Assembly: GCA_947683625.1 (NCBI GenBank)
Contig: CANTUR010000282.1
Span: 1,984,001 to 2,048,000 of the forward strand
Origin: Mallotus nudiflorus
Lineage: Eukaryota; Streptophyta; Magnoliopsida; Malpighiales; Euphorbiaceae
Direction: 5' to 3'
Length of the DNA stretch: 64,000 nucleotides
Shown here: positions 37,201 to 48,218 of the stretch, piece after piece
How the letters are laid out: each line of letters begins with the position of its first letter
How positions within the stretch are numbered: position 1 is the first letter of the stretch
Program-made: the position numbers and the translations under genes
The notes under the pieces: generated by a model
The model's input: the letters and a program-made list of their open reading frames with translations, nothing else
The model's database searches: none
Told to the model about the DNA's origin: nothing

Positions 37201-40150
37201 CATTAATGAGTATCCATATTTTTACCAATATTTCTAAAAACTTTATCTTCCTATATAACTATATAAGGGTCAGCTAGTATCATACTGTCATGCTGCCAGC
37301 CTTTAGATTCTTAATGAATGTCAAAGTGATGGAAGTATTCATCAAAAGATATTTATATTACCTGCCCCAACAACAGTGTGGATCTCATCAATGAAAAGGA
37401 TAATCTGACCATCGGACTCCGTGACTTCCCTAAGTACAGCCTTTAGTCTATCTTCAAATTCTCCTCGATATTTCGCCCCAGCAATTAGTGCACCCATGTC
37501 AAGAGATATTAGCTGCAAAAAGAAAGAACACATAAGCACCAGATACACTAGACAAGATAGTTAGAGAGGATATTGCAATATGCCTGATCTCATAGTAATG
37601 ACCCCACTTTCTCAAAGGAAGAGGAAAAAAGGGAAGGGAAAAGAGAAGGGGGAGGGGGGGGGGGGGAGTGGAGAATCCAACATGTTAGAAAACAGTCCCT
37701 AGTGAAGCAGAATTAAAATGGACACTAAGAACACACCTTCCTGTTCATCAGAGCTTGAGGTACATCCCCTTGCACAATTCTCTGGGCAAGCCTGTCAAAA
37801 AGGCAGAGGGCAGAGTCAATTAATATACAGATGAAAGGAGTAAACCATGAAGGCAACAAATCTATTGCAGCTTAAACTAGACCAAAATTAACTCAACAAT
37901 TCTCTACAGATTTTCCAACTGGATCCAGAACCTCAACACAAGTCCATAACAAGCGAGCATACTTGGCACATGCTCAATGTACTCATATCAACATATAGGA
38001 ATGTTATTTTAAATTTCAAAGTTGAAAAACCAGTAAAAAGTTGTATAGGGAGTAGCCAGCTAGATTACAGACAAAATAAACCATACACTAGTCAGGAACC
38101 GCATAATTCTGGATCCTTTAACCATAATAAATTTCCCACTAAGCACCTACGAACTTGTACTTAGTGCCTTAGTGCTTACCCTTCCGAAATTGCAGTTTTC
38201 CCAACACCTGGTTCACCAATCAGCACAGGATTGTTCTTTGTTCTCCTAGAGAGAATCTGGATACATCTACGTATTTCATCATCCCTTCCAATGACTGGGT
38301 CAAGTTTTCCTTCTCTCGCCATGGCTGTCAAATCTTTACCATATTTCTCCAGTGCTTCATATTTTCCTTCTGGGTCTGTAACAATCAATAGGTAAAAGCC
38401 ATGCGAAACAATTTGTCACATATAGTAAAATGAATAATAGAGATGACAGAAACCAAATTTTATAAGCAAACATCAGCATTTCATGAACAAAAAGAGATGA
38501 AAAATGTTTTCCCACTCCATTACAATAAATGGATGGTTCAAGGTTGATAATTAAAGTTTAAACCACAATATAGTTCAAAGCTAAAAATAGTCAAGCTTAA
38601 ATTTCTTAATGAGCAACCAAAATTTTGATCTGACTAAATAGGTGCAATGCAGGACAGATGAAAACAAAAGGAATAGTGAGCAACTCTAGCATATATGCAG
38701 CATAAACATATATAGATGCATGCATGCTTCCACACATGAACATATAGAGCTCAAGGAGATATCTTCTCACCCTGGTCAATAACAGATTGGCGTCCCCTTA
38801 TTGATTCAATGGCGGATTTCAATGTCTGCAGAGATATCTGAAAATCCCTAAACAACTGCTTCCCAAATCTTTGATCCTGACTGAAACCAAGAACCAAGTG
38901 CTCAACAGAAACAAATGAATCTCCATATTCTTTCTTATAATCCCTGGCTCGCTGAATCAAAGCCTCCAAATCACGTCCTAGCATTGAACCAGCAGATTCA
39001 CCAAGAACCTAGTGTAATTGGATAGTAGAACCAATCAGAATATTATTAAAAAAAAAACGTTTTTTTTTTTATATGCAATGATGAAGACTTAAAAATCACA
39101 AGTTTATCTAACTAATGAACAAACTACATGTTGGAATATATCATATGATTTCTATCACTAAAAGTGTGTTCAGAGAGTCCAAAATATCAACTATTTAGCT
39201 AATTATCATATTTGGAAAGCTGCAGTTGATAGAATCAGCCATTCTGAAAGAAATGAACTCATACCAAAAATAAACTGATTTTGCAATTCACTTGAATTGA
39301 ATTCTTACAAATTGTTTATTCCAAATAAGGCCTGAGTTATGCCATGGTCATAACATGGTGGAAGCTGAGATATCTAAATTCTGACTTTACATTCTAATAA
39401 ACCAAAGCAACAAAGAATTATGCCCAACTACACATGTAATGTGAGGAAGCATTCAACCAAAAAAAAAAAAAAAGATTTTAGACATCTTATGCAAAGTTAA
39501 TAAATTGAAATGCATGCCGATTACTTCATGTATTGAAATACGTAGTTATGCCAAAAGCACCTGAAATTAGAAATCCAGATTGAAAAACCAACATAAAGAA
39601 ATTACCTTCGGTTGCCTTTGAATATACTTATCAGTAGCCTCTAAAAGCCTAGTATTATCAACTCCAACTTTCGAAAAGATCCTTCTAGCAAGCCCATTTT
39701 TTTGCTCCAATAATGCTTTCATCAAATGCTCAGTCTCTACTATCTGATGTTTGTTCTCTTTAGCCACATCAGGAGATGAAACAATTGCTTGCCATGCCAT
39801 CTCAGTAAACTCCTGTTGAGTGATCTGTTCAAACAACAAAAATTAAATCTTTATCAAATAAAAGAAAAATTTAACAAAAACCCAAATCAGCATAACAGAA
39901 AAGAATATTACTTTACCCTTCCATTAGAAGAACTATCACATCTAACGACGAAAGATCTTCGAGTAGTAGTGAAAATCCTCTGGTGACTAAAAGAACGATT
40001 CCTCTGTTTATTCTTCAATTGAAGCGAGTTTACAGAACTGGGTCTTGAAGGGAAGTTTAAAGATTGAGCAAACAATGCGTTTCTGCTACTTTGACGTGGT
40101 GGGTAAATGCTTACTCCATTAAAAGACGCAGTGGCTCTTGCTGCCGCCAT
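34219..40150 (-). CDS. CLPB3: Chloroplast ClpB-type disaggregase (Hsp100), CLPB3
   Basis: Ten exons on the minus strand: 40150-39917, 39824-39606, 39008-38771, 38375-38180, 37791-37737, 37512-37362, 37189-36881, 36450-36185, 35935-35012, 34545-34219. All nine introns fit GT-AG, phases are consistent, and the product is 972 aa, close to Arabidopsis ClpB3. ClpB hexamers thread aggregated proteins through their pore using ATP, with Hsp70 help. The first 70 or so residues are rich in Ser/Arg and end in VRC, a typical chloroplast transit peptide. A Clp N domain follows (about 80-225). AAA-1 has Walker A GEPGVGKT (about 285-292), pore loop KYRG and Walker B IILFIDE (about 351). The coiled-coil middle domain lies at about 480-610, which marks ClpB rather than ClpC. 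AAA-2 has GPTGVGKT (687-694), GYVG, VILFDE (755) and the R-FMNR finger region. No lesion was seen. The mitochondrial paralogue ClpB4 is the alternative. Confidence 0.95.
37654..37666 (+). repeat. Thirteen-G run in ClpB intron 5
   Basis: The + strand has 13 consecutive G, preceded within 36 bases by GGGAAGGG and GGGGG runs. The minus (transcribed) strand is C-rich. It lies within intron 5 (37513-37736) and leaves the splice sites untouched. The tract could form a G-quadruplex on the non-coding strand of this gene. Confidence 0.85.
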
Positions 40151-40302
40151 TACTGGAACAGAAGTGAAAGGGTGGAGCTGAATTTATTCGAAGGAATTGA
40201 GATTGAGTGGGTACGAAGCGAGCGAAATGAACGTAACAAAGAAGAGAATTGTGATTCCTTTATTTTGTTTTTGGTTCTAAAGGAGAAGTGGGCTGAGTGT
40301 TT

Positions 40303-40312
40303 GCTATAATAA
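40303..40312 (-). promoter_or_regulatory. TATA-like box of the ClpB gene
   Basis: On the minus strand the sequence TTATTATAGC lies about 155 bp upstream of the start codon and about 35 bp downstream of the heat-shock element. This is a suitable place for a TATA box. It would give a 5' UTR of about 125 bases. Confidence 0.45.
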
Positions 40313-40346
40313 GAGAGAAGGAGAAGTGAAGTTGTCGCGGAGAGTT

Positions 40347-40364
40347 TTCACGAAAGCTCGAGAA
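40347..40364 (-). promoter_or_regulatory. Heat-shock element upstream of ClpB
   Basis: Four 5-bp units alternate as TTCxx GAAxx CTCxx GAA, three of them perfect and one with a single mismatch from TTC. This is the binding pattern for heat-shock factor trimers. It sits about 200 bp upstream of the ClpB start codon and just beyond the TATA-like box, as expected for a heat-induced Hsp100 gene. Confidence 0.65.
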
Positions 40365-40413
40365 TTTTTATTTGGATGTACAGGAGAGGGTTGTGTTTTT
40401 GTTACATGTGTGC

Positions 40414-40422
40414 ACACGTGGC
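40414..40422 (-). promoter_or_regulatory. G-box / ABRE core upstream of ClpB
   Basis: ACACGTGGC on the + strand contains CACGTG and the ACGTGGC core recognised by bZIP factors of the ABRE/G-box class. It is about 50 bp further upstream than the heat-shock element. A single core is weak evidence of function. Confidence 0.4.
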
Positions 40423-40779
40423 TGATTTTGAGTATGGAACTGTGGATCATGAAAGGGAAAGGGAAGAGAACGGAGATGATAGACAATTTTATGAGTTTTT
40501 TTTTTTTTTTTAACCATTTTCCTAAAATTAGTGGATGAAAAAAATTAAAAAACTAACCGCCATAATAATGCTGGTTATTTTCACTTAAATAACAACTTAA
40601 ATTTGAGCTGTTACATATTACAATGAAATTAGATTAATTGTCTTGATATTTTTACGTACTTATTATTTTGTTTAAATGAAATCAAATTAATTAAAATTTA
40701 AAAAATTTTAAATACTAATCATATTAAATTAAAAAAATCAATCATTTTTTTCAATATAATTTTAGAATTTTATCATTTT
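40423..40779. other. AT-rich stretch between the ClpB upstream region and LTR4
   Basis: No gene is supported. A T-homopolymer lies at about 40497-40511, followed by AT-rich sequence up to the target-site duplication of LTR4. Confidence 0.6.
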
Positions 40780-43497
40780 TATCACGACCTAAAATATGAG
40801 TTATGATCAGGGTTAGGAAATGAGAATTCTTTCGAATCTGGAACCCATAGCAAGCCTTAAAATATGCAATAATAATAACAACATAAATAATATATTCTGC
40901 AGCGGAAATAAAATCATAAATATTGAAATACTAATCCATCCAAAAGAAATTAAATCGAACATCTCATCTCATATATAAATAAACTTTTAATACAAATTTT
41001 TGTTCAAATATTTAAAATACATAACTCACATAAATATAATATATAAACTCCACAACTGTTTACAACTACTGCAGTTCTAGATTATAAAATAAAACTCAGA
41101 TAAGCAGTTTACATAGTGAAGCCGAGGCGGAAGAAATCCGGCATATGGGTCTGCTACTGAGGTCTGAAAACGATGACTCTCCTGAAAAATAGTCAACGGA
41201 GGGGATTCAGATCTCACTGAGTAAATTGTTATAATATATATACATGCACACTAAATGACAATGCACACAGTCAATAGTATATATAATAAATATATATACA
41301 AGCAAATACACACAGATGCAGCAAAATTATTTTTATATATTTACTGAAAATCATCGTTTATGAAGAATCAAATAGAACCCTAGTAAATCGCAACCTCAAA
41401 CAGTGTTAGACAACACTCTAGCCATACAGGCTCACTTATTCCAAATATATTCACTTATTCCATTTGGACAGTACATTGGCCCCGAGACGTTAAGTCAACC
41501 GAACTCCAGCAGTCTGACTATCAGTGTGATTGGCCCCGAGACACTTGGTCAACCGAGCTCCAGCAATCACATCTCACATCAAATTAAATCAATCCGATCA
41601 ATATCCATAACTAGGTTAGTAATATAGCCTAAATGCTATCAACGTACCGGTACTTACTCGGTTTTAGTGTTGCCCACTAGGTAGCATGTTCTATTGATAT
41701 CCTTCATTAATATATAAAACCTACATTCATAAATAAATGATGCATGAATTTCAATAAAATAGCAACATAAACCATATATATACCAGAAATATACCAAAAG
41801 TAAACCAAGTATATTTCGAGTATATATACGTCAAATAAATCCAATATAATTGCAACATAAACTAGAAATATATTTAAAACATTTTAAGTATAAATGTTTA
41901 ATAAAACATGCATATAATTTAAAATATACCAAAAATAAACCTAAGTACTAATTAAATCATTTATGCATATTTTATCAAAATAAATCATACATTTCTAAAA
42001 CATGAACCCTAAAACATATATATATAAAATAACAACTCATTGTTATTGCGCTCCTCGATATGGGTCTGACATTCCTGATCCACTAGGTCTCGATTTCAGC
42101 ACAACTAAACAAACAAATGGCAACAAAAATCAGAATATATCTAATAGAAATTCCTAGAAACTTGATTTAGAATACTAAACACAGAATTAAAATAAGAGTT
42201 CGATAGGACATCACCACATTTTATGAGAATTCTACCGAAAATCCGGCAGAACCTCCTATGTAAAATGGACATCTCTCTACTCAAAGAGTGGAGCCGGTCC
42301 TGTAAGAAAAATACTTCGAGAATAAACATAATATTCACAACCACAATCCCTCGGTCAGACTCTAAACTACAATTTACCGACCGAGGTCCACAATTCACAA
42401 AATAATTATAAAAATACCGAAAATGCCCTTTAATAATAAAAATACATTTTATCAATCTAAGTTACTTAATTAACTTTAAAACATGTTAAAAACCAATAAA
42501 AACTCATTTATTTAGAAAAATCGTATATTATATATATAATTTGAAAATAATTTATGAAAAATAGTTTTAATTAGTTAAAAATACTAAATAATTTGTAGAA
42601 ATCATTTTTATACCTTAAATAACTATTAAAACCAATTTAATTACATTTTTAACCAATTTAGCGTCAATTTACCAAAATACCCCTATATATATAAATTCAC
42701 TAAAATTAATCAAAAATTCACCAAAAATAGTATAATTACTCAAAAATTAATTTTCTCAAAATATAATTCAATAATATCAATAAATATACTCAATTAACCA
42801 ATTAATTTCAATTAAACACATAACTAACCTAATTCTCCAAAAATTACATAAACTTAATAAATTCCAAATAATTATATAAAAATTCAAAAAAATTACAATT
42901 AGATTTCTAAAATTCATTTTAACACCTATAAACACCATAAAACACAATTTCATAATTTAATTAATTAATTTTCGAAAATTAAAAAATAATAATAAAATAA
43001 TCAAAAATTCCAAAAATCAAAATAATTCCCAAAAATTCCAAAAAAAATTACCACATGTAGATTAAGCTACAAGGATCAAATTTTGTGAAGGGATTTTTCT
43101 TGAATCAATCAAATTGAAGCTCAAAAAACTCATGAACCCTAAATGGCCGAAATTGTAAAATCAAAACCTAGAGAAATCTAGACCATTTTAAGTGAAACAA
43201 AGCTTGAAATCACACTCACCGGAGCTCAAGGAGAAGATAGAGACTAGCGGTGTCAAAAATGGTGGCCGAAATCACGTCGATTGGTCATGGCTTCGAGTTT
43301 TGATCTTTCGACTATTTCAAGCTTCACCAACGCCGAAAATGGGTGCTGTTGGCGACGGAACTAGCTGGGGACGATGGTGGCACACCGGGAGGCACACTAA
43401 CAATAGGGGTGGAGCTTGGCAGCGGCAGTGATGGTGAGGGAGGTGATCGGGAGTTTAAGAGGAGAGTGGATGGCACAAATAGTAAATTTGGAGAAGT

Positions 43498-43530
<33 letters not shown>

Positions 43531-44001
43531 TAATTTAAAAATTTATATTATAATATAATAATGTTATATTCACCAAAAATACTACACCACATAATTTAAA
43601 ATAAACAATATATATACATATACACATGTTAATTAAAATGACATCTATATAATATATATATACATAATTAAAAATAATTAATAAACCCTAAAATTATTAA
43701 ATATATGTATATATATGTATGTATATGTATATATTTTAATACGACAATTAAAATAATGTATGAACTCATGCAAATTCGTAAAACTATTTAAAATAATTAA
43801 TATTAAATTATTTACATTTTAATTTTCTCGAAAATAACATCCTCGGGAAAATTTTATGTAAATTTCTTAAAATAATTAAAAATAATTAAAATGACTTAAT
43901 AAATAACAAACTCATGAAAATAATCATCAATATATACAAAAATTATTAACACTGCATATCCCGATGCAGTTTAAAAATATCTAAAAACTCAAGATATTAC
44001 A
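40780..44001 (-). mobile_element. Solo long LTR (copy LTR4) upstream of ClpB
   Basis: A 3222-bp LTR in minus orientation beginning TATCACGACC (the usual TG has decayed to TA) and ending ATATTACA. It is flanked by a perfect 5-bp TSD, ATTTT, at 40775-40779 and 44002-44006, with no internal sequence, so it is a solo LTR. The end nearer ClpB is the LTR's 3' end, and the LTR is oriented like the ClpB gene, so read-out would run toward ClpB. The nearest base is about 630 bp from the ClpB start codon. An ATA microsatellite lies at about 43499-43529. Confidence 0.92.
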
Positions 44002-44006
44002 ATTTT

Positions 44007-44824
44007 TTATTTGATATTTATTATCCAATAATTATATAAATTTTTAGTATTTTAAAATTCAAAATAAGTGAACTCCAAAAGGGATATATGTCTGCTAATA
44101 AATATTTTTTCATATATAAAATTAAAACGTGAAATTTTATTTTAAAAATTTATGAGATTTTATATCTAAGTTATGTTGTTTTAGATTTTTAGAATTATAT
44201 ATATATATGGTGTAGTTTGAGTATATTTAAGTTATCTGGCTTTTTCTTTAATTTGAAAAATTGCTTAAAAAAGACCTAAAATTATAATAAATGAGTCGTG
44301 ACTCTGCGTAATGCGTGGATTGTGAAATTAAATGATTATATAAATAATTTGAATGAAACAATAACTAAATAAATTAAAAATAAAATGAATTACATTAATT
44401 TTATTTTTTTTAATTTTTGTTGCCATAAATTTTTATTTATAATAAGATTTATTTTTAAAATTATTAGATTTAAGATTTATTTTTAAAATTATTAGATTAA
44501 TATTGAAGTATGAATAATAGTGTTTTAGTTGAAAAATAATCCTAAGTAATTACTAAAATTTTGTAATGGTTTAGAAAAAAATATTTTGAGTGACTTAAGG
44601 TAGAAAAATACGTAATACATAAATAATTTTAGAATTTGAGTAATACTGAAATATGTATAATAGTGTTTTAATTAAAAAATAATATTAAATAACTATTAAA
44701 ATTTTATTTTTAATAAAAAAAATTAGGATTTTTAATAGTTTAACACATTAATTTTCAAGTAAATACTTAAATATGAAGATGGACACTTGTTAAATTTTTT
44801 GTTTAATAATTTTAAGGCTAAGCA

Positions 44825-44886
<62 letters not shown>

Positions 44887-45025
44887 AGAGAGAGAGAGAG
44901 AGAGAGAGATTTGTTGTTAAAGGACTAAAATTGCGCATGAGTTGAATACACCAATTGCTTAGGCCAGATTTTTTTTTTTTACCAACTAAAGATTACAACC
45001 AAAAGACTTTATATGTATATTTTAT
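44007..45025. other. AT-rich gene-free stretch with a compound microsatellite
   Basis: AT-rich DNA without a recognisable gene. An AT dinucleotide run of about 56 bases (44829-44884) is followed directly by a GA run (44886-44909). Confidence 0.65.
44829..44909. repeat. Compound (AT)n(GA)n microsatellite
   Basis: About 28 AT units then about 12 GA units, nearly uninterrupted. Confidence 0.95.
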
Positions 45026-45205
45026 TGTAATGATCATGTATTTTAAATAATATTAAATTATTTTAAGATATGCAGTGCTAATAAATTTTAAATTTTATTT
45101 ATATTATTGTTATTATTTGTGAATATTATTTATTTATTTTATTCTAAGAATTTTATTTACGTAAAATAATTTATTTTAAGGGTTTTATTATTTAAATGCA
45201 TTAAA

Positions 45206-45238
<33 letters not shown>

Positions 45239-45248
45239 ACCATAGTTG

Positions 45249-45289
<41 letters not shown>

Positions 45290-48033
45290 TTAGATTGAAG
45301 GGCATTTAAGTCATTTTATAATTAAATAAAAAAAGGGGTCAAAACGGGTCAAGTCTTTTTCTCTCTCATCTCTTCTTCTTCTTCTTCCAGAGACCCGTTC
45401 CTGCACCACCAGAGCTGCCACAGCCACCACCAGCGACTACCACCACCTCTAACTTCTCTCAAACGTCACCTGCCACCTTTAGCTTGCCGAAGACGCAGCA
45501 ACTGAGACTTGCCAAGAAGCTTCCATTTTTTTCGGTGAAGATTTCGGCTACCATTTGATGTCGCACCAGTCTCATTTGGACCACTAAGCTCTAGTGAGTT
45601 CATTTTCAAGTTCCGTTTGAGCTCAAATTCTTTCAATTTTGAGATATCTTCAATTTTTTATTTTATATGTTTTAGGGTTTTTAATTTTTTTGAACTTGAT
45701 ATTGATTGATTCATGAATTTTTACTTTACAAATGTTGTTTATGGCAACTTAATCTTCCTAAAAATAATTTTTTTTTATTTTTTTGAATTAATTTGAATTA
45801 TGAGAAATTTTTTATTATTTTAATAGTAAAATATTGATTTTTTGATAATTATGTTAATGAATTAGTTTTAATGATAATTTAGTTAAATCAATGTTATTAA
45901 TTTTAGAATTTATAAAATAATTTTTAGTGAAGTTATATAATTTTTGAGAATATTATTAGTATTATGTGAATTTTGTATATATGAGTTTATTGTGTATTTT
46001 TGTTGAAATTATAGTTAGATAATATGTTTTAACTTATTTTAGAATTATATAGGGTATTAAAATGATTTTTATAAATTATTTACTATTTTTAACTAATTAA
46101 TACTAATTTTTAAAAATTATATTCAAATAATATATTATTTACTATTTTAGTGATTGCATGAATTTTTAATTACTTTTAATATAAATATAAGTTATTTGAG
46201 TATATATAAGTGAATTTTTACTATTTTATGTTGAATTATGGGAAAATTGGATTTTTATTAATATTATATTATTATTTGAGATTTTATTTAATTATTGTGA
46301 AAATAATTGTATTTAGTGTTTTAATGTTTAAATATATTATATATTGGTATTTTATGGACATTTATGGAATTTAATGATTTTTAGTATATTTATTATATTA
46401 TATTGATTTTTGGTGAATTGTGAACCTTAATTGAGAATTTGTGCAGTTCGGGGTTCCAAACTGAGATGTTGAGCCTTGTGTTTTAGAAGTGCCTTTTTTT
46501 TGCAGGATCGGCTCTACTTTTTAATAGAGAGATGTTCGTTTTATAGATGAGGTTCTACTGAATTTTTGATAGAATTCTCGTAAAATGTGATGTCAAGTCG
46601 ATCTTGAATTTTTGTCTTTGTATGTGTTTTTAATTCCTAGATCAAGTCTCCTTTAGAAGTATAAGTTAAAAATTTATTCTGATTTATTATTATTATTTAT
46701 TTTCTAGCTGCACCGAGATCGAGGCCTATCGAACCAGGCCTGTCAAGTCAGTCTTGAGGAGCGCAAACTTGTGAGTTATTATTCTATTATACATTGCATA
46801 TATAATACATGCTTTTGAGAATCCATGTTTTTATTATGTTTTGATATGAATTATTATATTAAATGACGAAGTATATTATTGGTATACTTAGGTATATTTT
46901 TGGTATATGTGACATTTTACTTAGTTTGTTTTTAGTATACAATTTGTATATATGACATATATATACGTTAGCATGTTTTAATATATATATTCAGTATATT
47001 TGTCATATATTCAGCATATGCATTTAGTATATTTTTGGTATATTTATGGTGTACTTTTAGTATATAAGTGATATATCCTTTATAAATGAATGCCACTTGT
47101 ATTTTAATTATGTATTTTACTATTTTTAATAGTTATAAGAATGATTTGAAGGATAGCAGTAGAATATGCTACCTAGTGGGCTACGCTAGGACTGTTGCAT
47201 AACAGTACGGTGGAATTAGGTTGAGAATCTAATATTGCTATTGGGATGTTGGTTTTGGGAAAGGCTGACTGTGGATCCTTGGTTGACCGAGTGTACTTAG
47301 GGCTAATCATGTCCGTAGTGAGATTGCGGAACCTCGGTTGACCTAGTATACTCAAGGCCAGTCTACTACCTTAAATTGGATAAATGAATATTTGGAGTTC
47401 TGATTAAGCCTGTTGGATGATGTTTTTTTATATTAGGGTTCTGCTCCAATCCTTCAATTAAAATGATTTATACTCCAGTCCTTCAATTAATATGATTTTA
47501 TGTTTTTATTATATATATATATAATAAAATAAAATGAATTTTTTCATTTGTTTGAAATGTCTGTATATATTTATAGCTATATTGATGTTTGACTTGATAT
47601 GTTTTAGATTGCATGTATATATATTATAATAATTCACTCAGTGAGGTCTGACTCCCCTCAATATATTTTTCAGGAGATTCCTCATCTTCAAACTTCAATA
47701 GTAGACCTCTACGTCGGACTTCTTCAGCCCTGACTAGATTATGTAAATTATTTATCTTAACTATGTTGTATTTTAGAAAACTGCAGTAGTAGTGTTTTGT
47801 ATTTGTAAAATGTGGTTTTAGTGTGAGAATTTTCTCTGAATATTGTATGAAAATATTTTTATTTTATGATATGATAGTTAAGTATTTATTTTTATTAACT
47901 TAAATTTAAATTCTACTGTATTATTATTTACTTATTGCATGATTTTTATTTTAAAGGCTTGTTACGGGTTTTGAATTTGAAAGAATTCTCGTTCCCTAAC
48001 GCCAGTCATGACTCCTGAGTTTGGGTTGTGACA
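45026..48033 (+). mobile_element. 5' LTR of a Ty3/gypsy element (copy LTR5)
   Basis: A 3008-bp LTR in + orientation starts TGTAATGATC and ends GTTGTGACA. It has the same ordered islands as the other copies: a GC-rich leader near 45390-45600, a hairpin island at 46500-46600, a duplicated segment near 47255-47370, GAGGTCTGACTCCCCTC near 47645 and a terminal CTTGTTACGGG segment. Divergence from LTR1, 2, 4 and 6 is clear. TTA microsatellites lie at 45202-45290. The end is followed after three bases by a primer binding site and then gag, so this is a 5' LTR and shows the whole family to be gypsy LTRs. The 3' partner is missing. Confidence 0.9.
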
Positions 48034-48036
48034 AAG

Positions 48037-48050
48037 TTGGTATCAGAGCC
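48037..48050 (+). other. Primer binding site of the gypsy element (initiator Met-tRNA type)
   Basis: TTGGTATCAGAGCC lies three bases after the LTR end, matching the usual plant initiator-Met-tRNA primer complement. Confidence 0.9.
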
Positions 48051-48218
48051 TAGGTTATTAGTGTTATGGACCTAGCTATTCAAAGTTTTATTTTCTTTGA
48101 AACTACTGTAGTTAATTAGGTTCAATTATGTCTTTGACAAGTTTTCCTTTATTTGGTATTCCGTATAACCGCTAGATTTTCTATTTTGTTTGAATCTCTT
48201 TAGCTTTATCTTTTTATA

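Noticed and set aside
37342..37548. Reading ClpB exon 6 further into its flanking introns
   Set aside because: Canonical acceptor and donor sites at 37512 and 37362 restore the known ClpB sequence in phase with neighbouring exons; the extra codons are intron.
44829..44909. Possible CRISPR-like or satellite array
   Set aside because: It is a simple dinucleotide microsatellite, and this is a plant nuclear sequence.
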